Of a DNA stretch of 64,000 bases, positions 17,475 to 26,082 are shown piece after piece; position 1 is the first letter of the stretch; every line of letters starts with the position of its first letter. The stretch spans positions 1-64,000 of the forward strand of contig NZ_LMPC01000007.1 in the NCBI RefSeq assembly GCF_001423745.1. Direction: 5' to 3'. The notes below the pieces were generated by a model that worked only from the letters and a program-made list of their open reading frames with translations, ran no database searches and was not told the DNA's origin. The stretch comes from Arthrobacter sp. Leaf337 (GTDB taxonomy: Bacteria; Actinomycetota; Actinomycetes; Actinomycetales; Micrococcaceae). The position numbers were made by a program, and so were the translations under genes.

Positions 17475-18485
17475 CTGGCCTCGAAGAGTGACGCCAAAAG
17501 CGAAGTCAGCAATGACACGGCCAACGACACGCTTACTCCGGACCAGACGGACCATCCCGGGGAACCGATTGCCGTCACCGCGGCGGGCGCGCTTCCATGG
17601 CGCGTCAACAAAGACGTGCTCGAGGTCCTGCTGATTCACCGGCCCCGCTATGACGATTGGTCGTGGCCGAAAGGCAAGATCGACCCCGGTGAGACCATAC
17701 CGGAGTGCGCGGTCCGCGAGATCGAAGAGGAGATCGGGATTACGGCCACTCTGGGCATACCCCTTCCTCCCATCCACTACCACGTGTCCGCCGGCCTGAA
17801 GGTAGTCCATTACTGGGCCGTGGACGTGGACGGTGCCACCCTTCGTCCGGATGGCAAGGAAGTGGACAGCGTGATGTGGTGTTCACCGGAAAAGGCTGCG
17901 ACCCTGCTGAGCAATCCCGGTGACATTGCGCCGCTCGAGCACCTGGTGGCGGCCCACGCCCGCAAGGAACTGGACACGTGGCCGCTGCTTGTGGTCCGCC
18001 ATGCCAAGGCCAAACCCCGTTCGTCCTGGACCAAGGCGGAAGGGGACCGTCCGCTCGCGGCCACCGGACTGCGGCAGGCACAGGCTGTCCGGCGGCTGCT
18101 CCACGTGTGGAAGCCCCTTCGGGTGCACTCGAGCCCGTGGCAGCGCTGCGTCGCCACCATTGCCCCCTACGCCAAGTCCGCGGATGCCAAAGTGAAACTG
18201 CACGACGCCTTGACGGAACACCGCCATGCCAGGAGCCCGAAGAAGACCGCGGCCGTGGTAGAAGCACTCTTCGACAAGCAGCGCGCCATCGCCCTGTGCA
18301 CCCACCGGCCCGCACTGCCCACCGTCATGTCGCAGTTGGGTGAGCACATGAACGGCCGGCTGCGCGCGATGCTGCCGACCGCCGACCCCTACCTGGCGCC
18401 CGGCGAGATCATCGTGTGCCATGTGGCCCGCGGCAACAGCAACAAGATTGTGGCAGTGGAACAGTTCAGGCCCTTCGACGACTGA
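17475..18485 (+). CDS. mutT1: MutT1-like Nudix hydrolase fused to a histidine phosphatase
   Basis: A two-domain sanitising enzyme. The N-terminal Nudix domain has the box GKIDPGETIPECAVREIEEE followed by IGI; the C-terminal histidine phosphatase domain starts with VVRHAKAKPRSSW (RHG-type His). Mycobacterial MutT1 removes 8-oxo-dGTP and diadenosine polyphosphates. The only in-frame ATG/GTG/TTG start after the last stop (17460-17462) is GTG 17616, which would remove the first Nudix strand (AAGALPWRVNKDV). I therefore propose a CTG start at 17475, giving 336 aa; this is inference. Confidence 0.82.
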   Translation: MASKSDAKSEVSNDTANDTLTPDQTDHPGEPIAVTAAGALPWRVNKDVLEVLLIHRPRYDDWSWPKGKIDPGETIPECAVREIEEEIGITATLGIPLPPIHYHVSAGLKVVHYWAVDVDGATLRPDGKEVDSVMWCSPEKAATLLSNPGDIAPLEHLVAAHARKELDTWPLLVVRHAKAKPRSSWTKAEGDRPLAATGLRQAQAVRRLLHVWKPLRVHSSPWQRCVATIAPYAKSADAKVKLHDALTEHRHARSPKKTAAVVEALFDKQRAIALCTHRPALPTVMSQLGEHMNGRLRAMLPTADPYLAPGEIIVCHVARGNSNKIVAVEQFRPFDD

Positions 18486-18560
18486 CTCGACGACGGACAG
18501 GACGGACGGCGCTGCGGCCGCCGGTCACCCCGGCCAGGACCAGTCTTGACCCGGACATTT

Positions 18561-18590
18561 TTGTATCAAATACTTAGTACATTGATGCAA
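18561..18590. promoter_or_regulatory. Putative operator of the YtrA-type regulator
   Basis: TTGTATCAA (18561-18569) and TTGATGCAA (18582-18590) form an inverted repeat with one mismatch and a 12-nt spacer, placed just upstream of ATG 18604. A TTGACC box lies at 18546-18551, so a protein bound here would block the promoter. Confidence 0.55.
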
Positions 18591-18603
18591 ATCTGGGGGG
18601 ATT

Positions 18604-20259
18604 ATGCCGGTCCAATTCGAACTGCCGCCGATGCTGCTGCTGGGACCGCTGGTCGCCGCCGTCGTTCTTTACATCATCCTCAGGTGGGTGGTGTGGGAGC
18701 CCCGAATGGGCGCCTCCCCTGAGACTGTCTCCCAGCACGCGCTCTGGGTGGGCGTCATTGGCTGGATGACGAGTTCGCTGCAGGGCGCCATGAACATCGG
18801 CATCATTCCGGCGAACTCCGTCACCAGTCCGCTTATCAGCCCGCCCCTGACTGCCCCGGAGACGATCCTCCCCGCCCTTGCCTGGCCGGTCCTGGGCACC
18901 CTCGGGGTCCATGCGCTGGGCCAGCTCAGCTACCCGCGCCCCAGGGGTCCCCGCCGGAAGGCAAGCCTCCAGGTCCGGCACCTGCGGGACTTCCTTCCGC
19001 TGCCGCTCGCCTGGACCACCCTGGCCATCTTCACGGCTGCGGCCGCCTACATCGCCTGGGCTGCCACGCTGCCGGCGTTCGATGCGATGCCCTACGGGAC
19101 TGTGGCTGAGGACCCGCAGGGCTACCGGACAGTGGGCGGCGACGGCCGTATCCCGGGCATCACACTGGCGGCCTGGCTAGGCGGAGCCCTGGCCGTGCTG
19201 GCCGCAGGAACGTGGCTCGTGCTGCTGCTGATCGCCCGCCGCCGGCAGCTTGAGCAGCTGACAGAGCACGACAATTCACTGCTGCGGACCATCGCCATGA
19301 ACAGGCTCCTGCGGACCGTCGCCACGGTGGCGTCCGGGCTCGCCGTCATCGCCGGAAACTACGTTGCCCGGCCGAACCCTGCCGCCGGCAGCACGTCCTG
19401 GACGAATTTCGCAGGCCTGGCGGGCGTCGCCGTGTTGCTGGCCATGCTGGTGTGGGCGCCACCGAAACTGGTGGGAACTGAAGCGGCCGCCGCGGCCTTG
19501 CGGAACGCGAAGCACGAGCATTTCCGGTCCGCTCCGCACCCGGCAAGCAAGCTGGTTGTCTCCATCGGCGCCGCCCTGGGCGTTGCCGCCGCGTTGCCCC
19601 TGCTCGTAGGGGTTTTCCTGGTCCCGGCCATCGTCGCTGCCGGCCCGTGGGGTCCCGCGGCCTTCGTGGCAGTGGTGGCGGGGCTGGTGCTGGTGGTTCT
19701 TGCCACCGGAGAGCTGTTGCTTGAGCGGAATTACGCGAGCCCGGCTGAACCGCGGACCTGGCCGCGGCAGCCGGTGGGTCCGGTGCTGCTCACTACGCTC
19801 ATCCTCGCGGTGCTCGCCTTCGTGGCATCGCTGGTGGTCGCGGCGGCCGGGAGCTCCCTCCTCGGCAGGGACACCGGTTGGTCCGTGCCGGCATTATTCG
19901 GCCTTGCGGGGGTCCTTCTCACGGTCCCGGCATTCCTCGTGACCCGCCGGCGGCACGGCATCCCGGATGCTCCCGCCGGACTCGACGCCGCCTTGAGGGC
20001 CATCACCGTGAACCGGATCGTGCGCACGGTGTCGGCCATGTTCATGGCGCAGGCGGCCATGGCGCTGCTGGTGAACAGCCACGCGTGGGCGGCTGTTTTC
20101 GGAGTTGCCCCGATGCCGTCCGTTCCGTGGTTTCCAGCCACGCTCGCGGGCACCGTCCTTGCATTCGCGGCGATCGCCACGGCCCTCGTGCCGGTCAGGC
20201 CCCGGAGCGGGTCCGGTTCCGGTCCGGTTCCCCGGCCGCGGAAGGACCGCGTCACATGA
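18604..20259 (+). CDS. Duplicated multi-span membrane protein paired with a GntR regulator
   Basis: A 551-aa protein with about 12 helices and no recognised transporter motif. It seems internally duplicated: NSLLRTIAMNRLLRTVATVA near residue 225 matches DAALRAITVNRIVRTVSAMF near 460, each after a charged cytoplasmic loop and before a hydrophobic pair. GGGGGG precedes the ATG. Its stop overlaps the start of the YtrA-type regulator (ATGA), so the two are coupled. YtrA regulators usually control membrane transport or cell-envelope genes. Function otherwise unknown. Confidence 0.78.
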   Translation: MPVQFELPPMLLLGPLVAAVVLYIILRWVVWEPRMGASPETVSQHALWVGVIGWMTSSLQGAMNIGIIPANSVTSPLISPPLTAPETILPALAWPVLGTLGVHALGQLSYPRPRGPRRKASLQVRHLRDFLPLPLAWTTLAIFTAAAAYIAWAATLPAFDAMPYGTVAEDPQGYRTVGGDGRIPGITLAAWLGGALAVLAAGTWLVLLLIARRRQLEQLTEHDNSLLRTIAMNRLLRTVATVASGLAVIAGNYVARPNPAAGSTSWTNFAGLAGVAVLLAMLVWAPPKLVGTEAAAAALRNAKHEHFRSAPHPASKLVVSIGAALGVAAALPLLVGVFLVPAIVAAGPWGPAAFVAVVAGLVLVVLATGELLLERNYASPAEPRTWPRQPVGPVLLTTLILAVLAFVASLVVAAAGSSLLGRDTGWSVPALFGLAGVLLTVPAFLVTRRRHGIPDAPAGLDAALRAITVNRIVRTVSAMFMAQAAMALLVNSHAWAAVFGVAPMPSVPWFPATLAGTVLAFAAIATALVPVRPRSGSGSGPVPRPRKDRVT

Positions 20260-20654
20260 CGGCCGGCATTGCTGTTGATCTCCGTTCGGCGGTGCCGCCG
20301 TATGAGCAGATCCGCCTGCAGGTCACCTCCTTGATTGCCGTGGGCTCCCTGGCCGCCGGCACACGTTTGCCCACCGTCCGCAGCCTGGCGGCGGACCTCG
20401 GCATCGCGGCGGGAACGGTGGCGCGGGCCTACAAGGAACTCGAGCAGGCCGGCCTGATCGAAACGCGGCGGCGGAACGGCACCGTCGTCGTCGGGATGCC
20501 GGACGCCGGTCTTCCCCCGGACGGTGCCGTTACCGCGGACCTGATTGCCGCCGTCGACCGCTACATCGCTGAAGGCCGCACCGCGGGCCTCGATGACGGC
20601 GCGCTCGAAGGCATTCTTCGTGTGAGACTCGGCCTCAGTAGACTGGAACAGTGA
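20256..20654 (+). CDS. YtrA-subfamily GntR repressor
   Basis: A 132-aa regulator: a GntR winged helix ([55 protein letters not shown]) followed by only about 50 residues, the short tail of the YtrA type with no ligand domain. It is coupled to the upstream membrane protein and probably binds the inverted repeat at 18561-18590. Its 3' end carries the thyA promoter. Confidence 0.92.
   Translation: MTAGIAVDLRSAVPPYEQIRLQVTSLIAVGSLAAGTRLPTVRSLAADLGIAAGTVARAYKELEQAGLIETRRRNGTVVVGMPDAGLPPDGAVTADLIAAVDRYIAEGRTAGLDDGALEGILRVRLGLSRLEQ
20639..20644 (+). promoter_or_regulatory. Leaderless-type -10 box of thyA
   Basis: TAGACT lies 6 nt before GTG 20651, inside the end of the GntR gene, so thyA can be transcribed independently of it. 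Confidence 0.5.
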
Positions 20655-21454
20655 GCATCCCAACGCCCTATGAAGACCTCCTGCGTGACGTCCTTGCCAA
20701 CGGCACGCACAAATCTGACCGCACCGGCACCGGCACCCTCAGCGTGTTCGGCCGGCAGATGCGCTTTGACCTGAGCCAAAGCTTCCCGCTGGTCACCACC
20801 AAGCGCGTGCATTTCAAGTCCGTGGCCGTGGAACTGCTGTGGTTCCTCCGTGGTGAAACCAACGTGAAGTGGATGCAGGACCAGGGCGTCACCATCTGGA
20901 ACGAATGGGCAGATGCCGACGGCGAACTGGGCCCCGTCTACGGTGTCCAGTGGCGCAGCTGGCCGACCCCCGACGGCGGCCACATCGACCAGATCGCCGA
21001 GCTGGTGGAGAACCTCAAGTCCAACCCGGACTCGCGCCGGCACATTGTTTCCGCCTGGAATGTGGCCGAACTCCAGGACATGGCGCTACCGCCGTGCCAC
21101 GCCTTCTTCCAGTTCTACGTTGCGGACGGCAAGCTGTCCTGCCAGCTGTACCAGCGCTCCGCGGACACGTTCCTGGGCGTCCCGTTCAACATCGCCTCCT
21201 ATGCGCTGCTGACCTGCATGCTGGCCCAGCAGGTGGGGCTGGAACCGGGTGAGTTCGTCTGGACCGGCGGCGACGTTCACATCTACGACAACCACATGGA
21301 CCAGGTGCTCAAGCAGCTGAAGCGGGAACCGTACGAATATCCGCAGCTGAAGATCCTCCGCAAGCCGGACTCTATTTTCGACTACACGCTGGACGACTTC
21401 GAAGTGGTCGGATACCAGCACCACCCTACGATTAAGGCGCCGATTGCAGTATGA
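20651..21454 (+). CDS. thyA: Thymidylate synthase
   Basis: A 267-aa ThyA that methylates dUMP to dTMP with methylene-tetrahydrofolate. It shows [20 protein letters not shown] start ([16 protein letters not shown]), the nucleophile Cys in [33 protein letters not shown] and the folate/dUMP-contact [13 protein letters not shown] start; overlaps the GntR stop and the folA start by 4 nt each, giving a thyA-folA unit that also recycles the dihydrofolate ThyA produces. Confidence 0.97.
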   Translation: MSIPTPYEDLLRDVLANGTHKSDRTGTGTLSVFGRQMRFDLSQSFPLVTTKRVHFKSVAVELLWFLRGETNVKWMQDQGVTIWNEWADADGELGPVYGVQWRSWPTPDGGHIDQIAELVENLKSNPDSRRHIVSAWNVAELQDMALPPCHAFFQFYVADGKLSCQLYQRSADTFLGVPFNIASYALLTCMLAQQVGLEPGEFVWTGGDVHIYDNHMDQVLKQLKREPYEYPQLKILRKPDSIFDYTLDDFEVVGYQHHPTIKAPIAV

Positions 21455-22035
21455 GCACCGACAACGCCATGGATCCCCTGGCCTTCACTGAAAAAATCGC
21501 CGACGCCGCCACCGGAGTGGGGCTCGTCTGGGCCCAGACCACGGCCGGCGTCATCGGCAAGGACGGCGACATGCCGTGGCACCTGCCCGAGGACATGAAG
21601 CACTTTACCCGGCTCACCAACGGGCACCCGGTGATCATGGGCCGCAAGACCTGGCTCTCATTCCCGGACAAGTACCGTCCGCTGCCCGGGCGCACGAACA
21701 TTGTGGTGACGCGGCAGGAAGGCTGGGGTGACACGCCTGAGGCACAAGGCGCCCTCGCGGTGAAGTCGCTGGACGACGCGCTGCTGGAATCCCAGTTCGC
21801 CCCCGGCCACGAAACCGTGTGGGTCCTCGGCGGCGGGGAAATCTTTGCGCAGACCCTGGACATCGCCGATGTCGCGGTAGTGACGTTCATCGATTCCGAG
21901 ACCGACGGCGACACCTATGCGCCGGAGCTCGGTTACGAATGGAAGCTGACCGCGAGTGAGCCCGCCACCGGCTGGCTCACGTCCGCTACCGGTACCCGGT
22001 ACCGGTTCACCATGTGGCGTCGGACCGAGGCCTAG
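21451..22035 (+). CDS. folA: Dihydrofolate reductase
   Basis: A 194-aa NADPH-dependent dihydrofolate reductase. After a 20-residue N-terminal extension come [20 protein letters not shown] (catalytic loop), [25 protein letters not shown] and [20 protein letters not shown] (cofactor-site GG). It regenerates tetrahydrofolate, coupled by a 4-nt overlap to thyA. The extension is longer than in E. coli FolA; a later start is possible but lacks the ATGA coupling. Confidence 0.95.
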   Translation: MSTDNAMDPLAFTEKIADAATGVGLVWAQTTAGVIGKDGDMPWHLPEDMKHFTRLTNGHPVIMGRKTWLSFPDKYRPLPGRTNIVVTRQEGWGDTPEAQGALAVKSLDDALLESQFAPGHETVWVLGGGEIFAQTLDIADVAVVTFIDSETDGDTYAPELGYEWKLTASEPATGWLTSATGTRYRFTMWRRTEA

Positions 22036-22039
22036 GAAG

Positions 22040-22258
22040 ATGCTGAAGAAACCGGAAACACTCTTTGTCCTGGGCTACATGCTGCTTCCGCTGCTGGCCC
22101 TTCTCTCCGCGATCGTGGGGCTCACCATGATCCTGGGCGGCAACAAGATCGCCGGGGCCATTGTGCTGGTGGTGGTCACGCAGGCGTTCGCTTTCGGCGC
22201 CTTCTACGCCCTGCGCCTCCGCAAGGCCGCTGTGCTGGAACAGCACGACGCCGAGTAG
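22040..22258 (+). CDS. Small two-span membrane protein after folA
   Basis: A 72-aa protein: LFVLGYMLLPLLALLSAIVG as helix 1, a short GGNK turn, IAGAIVLVVVTQAFAFGAFY as helix 2 and a charged tail. AGGAAG before ATG 22040 and the 4-nt distance from folA place it in that operon. No known family; probably a conserved actinobacterial small membrane protein. Confidence 0.75.
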   Translation: MLKKPETLFVLGYMLLPLLALLSAIVGLTMILGGNKIAGAIVLVVVTQAFAFGAFYALRLRKAAVLEQHDAE

Positions 22259-22386
22259 CGGCCCTGGCGGCGGGTTGCCTTCAGCATGGGGAGAGCAGCC
22301 CATCGCGGGCGCTGCCGTTTAGCTACTAGAGTCATGCGAGCAGCTTGACGATTATCCGCTGCTCAGAACCTTTGGGGGGGTGCCTT

Positions 22387-23364
22387 GTGGCAGGAAACTT
22401 GTGGGGCGCGGACGTTGCCCAGCTGCGGACTCTGGCGCAGCAGTTCGGCAAAACATCCGACAGCCTGCTTCAGCAGTCAACACAGCTGAGCAACCAGATC
22501 AACAACAACCCCGCGTGGAAGGGTCAGGACGCGGTCACGTTCCGCGCCGACTGGAACAGCAGCCACCGTGCCCTCATTCAGAGAACAGCGTTGGCCCTCA
22601 AGCAGGAGTCGAAGAAGCTGCTGACCCAGGCCGAGCAGCAGGAGAAGGCCAGCTCTGGCGGCGGCGACTCCGCTGGTACTTCGGGCCCCACCGGCGGAAG
22701 CACTCCATGGGGCCCGGATTGGCTGGCGGACTCCAACTCGCCGTTCAGGGAGGGCTGGGACAACTACAACGGCGTGCTGGGCCTTAAGACTGTCCCGTTC
22801 GGGATCCGCGATATGACGCAGTTCGCGGGCCGCTACGGCGACGAAGTCGCTGAAGCCTGGCGCGCCGGAGACCGCGCTGGCGCCCTGGCCACGATAAAAA
22901 CCAAAGAACTGTGGGAGACTGCCGCACGGCAGGACACACTGCGTGGTTTCTTCTCCGGCACCCCTGACCTCCTTAGCGGAAAGTTCGGAGACCTCGCGCA
23001 GACGGCCCGCGGGGCGGATGCTGCAGAACTTTCAAAACTCGGAAAGTTCGGGCTTAACTCCGCCGGTCATCTGCTGGGTGTCGCGGGGGTAGGTCTCGAC
23101 GGACTCGACACGGCAAATGCCATCCGCGAGGGCGAAACCGGCGATGCGCTTCGATCCGGCGTGAAGACCGCACTCGGTATAGCTTCATTCGCGCCTCCGC
23201 CCGTTGGTGTGACCTGCATGGTAATCAGCGGAGCCTGGGCTGCTGTGGAGTTGATTCCGGGAGCCAGCGACGCCATCGACGCCACATTCGACGGGATCGG
23301 CAACTGGGCCGAAGACACGACCAAGAACATCGGCGATGGCGTCAAAGACTTTTTCGGCTGGTGA
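22387..23364 (+). CDS. WXG100-domain protein with hydrophobic C-terminal domain (probable T7SS substrate)
   Basis: A 325-aa protein. The first 95 residues form a WXG100-type helical hairpin (LWGADVAQLRTLAQQFGKTS, then turn motif W44-K-G46). A Gly/Ser/Thr linker follows, then a 200-residue domain with a helical middle and glycine-rich hydrophobic stretches (LLGVAGVGLDGLDTANAIRE, LGIASFAPPPVGVTCMVISG) ending in DGVKDFFGW. WXG100 domains mark type VII secretion substrates, and the glycine-rich part recalls membrane-active domains of LXG/WXG effectors. No secretion genes lie nearby. GTG 22387 is chosen as a GGGGGGG site precedes it. Confidence 0.75.
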   Translation: MAGNLWGADVAQLRTLAQQFGKTSDSLLQQSTQLSNQINNNPAWKGQDAVTFRADWNSSHRALIQRTALALKQESKKLLTQAEQQEKASSGGGDSAGTSGPTGGSTPWGPDWLADSNSPFREGWDNYNGVLGLKTVPFGIRDMTQFAGRYGDEVAEAWRAGDRAGALATIKTKELWETAARQDTLRGFFSGTPDLLSGKFGDLAQTARGADAAELSKLGKFGLNSAGHLLGVAGVGLDGLDTANAIREGETGDALRSGVKTALGIASFAPPPVGVTCMVISGAWAAVELIPGASDAIDATFDGIGNWAEDTTKNIGDGVKDFFGW

Positions 23365-23391
23365 ACGGCCGCGATGAGAGGGAATGCAACT

Positions 23392-24048
23392 ATGACCGAA
23401 GTACAGGCAGTTGAGGACATGTCACTGGGATTCGGCATTGCAGACATGGCCTACCTTCTGCAACTCCAGAACACCCAGGCATCGATCACCAGCGCGGCAA
23501 TGCTTCGCCTCAGTGATGAAGCCAAAGAGGCAGGACTCGCACGTGCCGGCCTGTCATCCCTCATTGCGCGCGGACTCGCCAAGGTGGCGCCTGACTCTGC
23601 CGTGAGCTTCGATCCGCGCATCGATGTTGTTGCCTACACCGTCGCGAATGCCGTGCGGTGGACTCAACTGGATCTCCTGCAGTCAGCCGAAGTGGGAGAT
23701 ACTGTCCTTCAGATCGAGTCCGACAAAACAAGGCTCCTGCTTCAACCGAGGACCATGTTGACATGGTTCGCCGTGCCTCAGGATCCCGTTGTGTCACCGG
23801 AAGCGGCTGGATCGTATGTGATCGCCCAGCACCTCCTGGAACACCCGGACGGCGGTGTGCGCATCCGTACCACCGGGCCTGCAGGGTCGGCAGAACTTCT
23901 CGTGCGCCGGGACGAGGACCACTGGGTTTACGCCCCGTTGGACGGTGACGTAGTCGGCACGCAGGCAATTGCCGCCGATGAGGCTGGCTTGACCGGCGCC
24001 CTCCGCGAACTGCGGGCCACCACCGGAAATGCTGCCCATGGAGAATAA
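23392..24048 (+). CDS. Unknown protein of the WXG100 cassette
   Basis: A 218-aa soluble alpha/beta protein with no Cys-rich, catalytic or signal features that I recognise. It starts MTEVQAVEDMSLGFGIADMA and is rich in Leu/Ala/Asp. Size and place after a WXG100 gene recall EspG-type chaperones, but no diagnostic motif is seen. AGAGGGA lies 8 nt before ATG 23392; an ATG at 23374 has no site. Its 3' end overlaps the next gene. Confidence 0.65.
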   Translation: MTEVQAVEDMSLGFGIADMAYLLQLQNTQASITSAAMLRLSDEAKEAGLARAGLSSLIARGLAKVAPDSAVSFDPRIDVVAYTVANAVRWTQLDLLQSAEVGDTVLQIESDKTRLLLQPRTMLTWFAVPQDPVVSPEAAGSYVIAQHLLEHPDGGVRIRTTGPAGSAELLVRRDEDHWVYAPLDGDVVGTQAIAADEAGLTGALRELRATTGNAAHGE

Positions 24049-24526
24049 AACAGCCACCAGGCGAAGAATCGATCGCGCGTACTACTTTGCCCAAGACACA
24101 GAACGCAGAATATTCGCTTACACACGTGCGGAATGGGGCCTTGGTGGTGCCCAGCCTTTCGGCAACTACACAGCACGCAACGTCGTCACTATGGGCCTGG
24201 TGGTTGCTGGCCTGACCATCCCAGCACTCGCAGCTCCCCTGTTCCTGATCATGGGGATCATCGGGCTGAACATTGGCGCAATACTGCTTTCCCTGGTGTG
24301 CACGCTATTGTTCACGGGCGGTTGGTTACTCAGCGTCCAGTCCCTGCGAGGAGAGCTCCTTGCGCGCAGGCTTCGTCGTGAACGGGGGCTGCCTAAGCCC
24401 TATGTGATTGTCACCGATGATCAGGCCAGGCAGTGGTTCACGGCCTATCCGGGCAATGTCTCCGTCACGAGGGACAATTTCCCGGAGAGTACATACCCCT
24501 TTCCGGGCGAAGAACACGAAGGCTGA
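24038..24526 (+). CDS. Two-span membrane protein of the WXG100 cassette
   Basis: A 162-aa protein: basic N-terminus (NKTATRRRIDRAYYFAQDTE), two helices (VVTMGLVVAGLTIPALAAPL continuing through LFLIMGII, and ILLSLVCTLLFTGGWLLSVQ), then a charged cytoplasmic C-terminus of about 65 residues. It overlaps the upstream gene by 11 nt, so the two are coupled. A GGAA site fits ATG 24038 better than ATG 24029. Could be an immunity or anchoring partner; this is inference only. Confidence 0.65.
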   Translation: MENKTATRRRIDRAYYFAQDTERRIFAYTRAEWGLGGAQPFGNYTARNVVTMGLVVAGLTIPALAAPLFLIMGIIGLNIGAILLSLVCTLLFTGGWLLSVQSLRGELLARRLRRERGLPKPYVIVTDDQARQWFTAYPGNVSVTRDNFPESTYPFPGEEHEG

Positions 24527-24675
24527 ATACACGGCACCCTTGGCTAGGAATTCTCTGTGAAACCTGATCGACCTGTTTTCCGGCGACCTGCCGGCACCCC
24601 ATAGGACCAAACCGATTCAATGTGCGCCAGTACGAGGAGCAGCATGGTCCCGGAGGTGTTCCGGAAGGCTACGCG

Positions 24676-24894
24676 ATGGCTGCCATAACACCGTTGCAGA
24701 GCCCGCGACTGATCATCGCGGTTGGCGTCTTTCTTGTGTTTATGTCGGGAACCATGACGTATGGGGGCGCCTCCCCAGGCAGAACGGGAAACAATCGAAT
24801 TGCCCACCAGGCGCAACTCTGCGAGGGACTGAGTCCGCCTGACCGCTTCGGGGAGGGCCTGCGTGGTTCCGCATTGCCGTCCGCCGGACCGTGA
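24676..24894 (+). CDS. Possible 72-aa single-span membrane protein
   Basis: Within a 413-nt gap, ATG 24676 preceded by GGAAGG (7-nt spacing) opens a frame ending TGA at 24892. The peptide has one helix (LIIAVGVFLVFMSGTMTYGG) and a polar tail. Codon use in the tail is less biased than in neighbours, so it may be a degraded gene. Nothing else is seen between 24527 and 24675. Confidence 0.35.
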   Translation: MAAITPLQSPRLIIAVGVFLVFMSGTMTYGGASPGRTGNNRIAHQAQLCEGLSPPDRFGEGLRGSALPSAGP

Positions 24895-24927
24895 CGTAAC
24901 CGACTGCGCCGTGCCGGTTCCGAAGTC

Positions 24928-24933
24928 TAAACT
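24928..24933 (+). promoter_or_regulatory. Leaderless-type -10 box of asd
   Basis: TAAACT lies 6 nt before ATG 24940; no ribosome site precedes the ATG. Confidence 0.55.
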
Positions 24934-24939
24934 GGTCGA

Positions 24940-26082
24940 ATGACTACAGCAGCTACCCCCTCCGTCGGCCTGGTCGGATGGCGCGGCATGGTCGGCTCCG
25001 TCCTGATGCAGCGCATGCAGGACGAAGGCGACTTCGCCAACATCAACCCGGTGTTCTTCTCCACCTCCAACGCCGGAGGTGCCGCCCCGACTCTCGCCGG
25101 CTCTGCCGCGGGCGCGGCCGGCAAGCTCGAGGACGCGTTCGACGTCGACACGCTGGCTAAGCTGCCGATTATCGTCACCGCCCAAGGCGGCGACTACACC
25201 AAGCAGGTCCACGGCGAGCTGCGCAGCCGCGGCTGGGACGGCCTCTGGATCGACGCCGCCTCCACCCTTCGCATGAACGACGACTCGATCATCGTGCTGG
25301 ACCCCATCAACCGCGACGTCATCGACAAGGGCCTCGCCAACGGCACCAAGGACTTCATCGGCGGCAACTGCACCGTGTCCTGCATGCTGATGGGGCTCGG
25401 CGGCCTGTTCAAGAACGGCCTCGTCGAGTGGGGCACCTCCATGACCTACCAGGCTGCCTCCGGCGGCGGCGCCCGCCACATGCGCGAACTGCTCAGCCAG
25501 TTCGGCACGCTCAACGCCGAGGTCAGCTCGGAACTGGATGACCCGGCGTCGGCCATCCTGGAAATCGACCGCAAGGTCCTGGCGCACCAGCGCACCGACA
25601 TCGACGCGACACAGTTCGGCGTCCCGCTGGCCGGCTCCCTGATCCCCTGGATCGACGCGGACCTGGGCAACGGCCAGTCCAAGGAAGAGTGGAAGGCGGG
25701 CGTCGAGACCAACAAGATCCTCGGTACCGCCGGCGAGAACCACATCATGATGGACGGCCTGTGCATCCGGATCGGCGCCATGCGTTCGCACTCCCAGGCC
25801 CTCACCCTCAAACTCCGCGAAGACCTCTCCGTGGCCGAGATCGAGAAGCTCCTGGCCGAGGACAACGAGTGGGCCAAGGTCATTCCGAACACCAAGGAAG
25901 ACTCTATGGCGGGCCTCACCCCCGTGGCCGCTTCCGGCACCCTGGACATTCCCGTGGGCCGCATCCGCAAGCTCGAAATGGGCCCGGAATACATCAGCGC
26001 CTTCACCGTGGGCGACCAGCTCCTGTGGGGCGCCGCCGAGCCGCTGCGCCGCATGCTCAACATCGCCACCGGTACGCTCTAG
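24940..26082 (+). CDS. asd: Aspartate-semialdehyde dehydrogenase (E. coli-type)
   Basis: A 380-aa enzyme reducing aspartyl phosphate to the semialdehyde for Lys, Met, Thr and diaminopimelate synthesis. It has [20 protein letters not shown] (NADP loop), the catalytic Cys in [16 protein letters not shown], and the substrate-site [10 protein letters not shown]. The W-R-G-M-V-G loop and length follow the E. coli branch rather than the shorter mycobacterial Asd. It stands alone, without lysC beside it, and its end overlaps the convergent neighbour by 4 nt. Confidence 0.95.
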   Translation: MTTAATPSVGLVGWRGMVGSVLMQRMQDEGDFANINPVFFSTSNAGGAAPTLAGSAAGAAGKLEDAFDVDTLAKLPIIVTAQGGDYTKQVHGELRSRGWDGLWIDAASTLRMNDDSIIVLDPINRDVIDKGLANGTKDFIGGNCTVSCMLMGLGGLFKNGLVEWGTSMTYQAASGGGARHMRELLSQFGTLNAEVSSELDDPASAILEIDRKVLAHQRTDIDATQFGVPLAGSLIPWIDADLGNGQSKEEWKAGVETNKILGTAGENHIMMDGLCIRIGAMRSHSQALTLKLREDLSVAEIEKLLAEDNEWAKVIPNTKEDSMAGLTPVAASGTLDIPVGRIRKLEMGPEYISAFTVGDQLLWGAAEPLRRMLNIATGTL

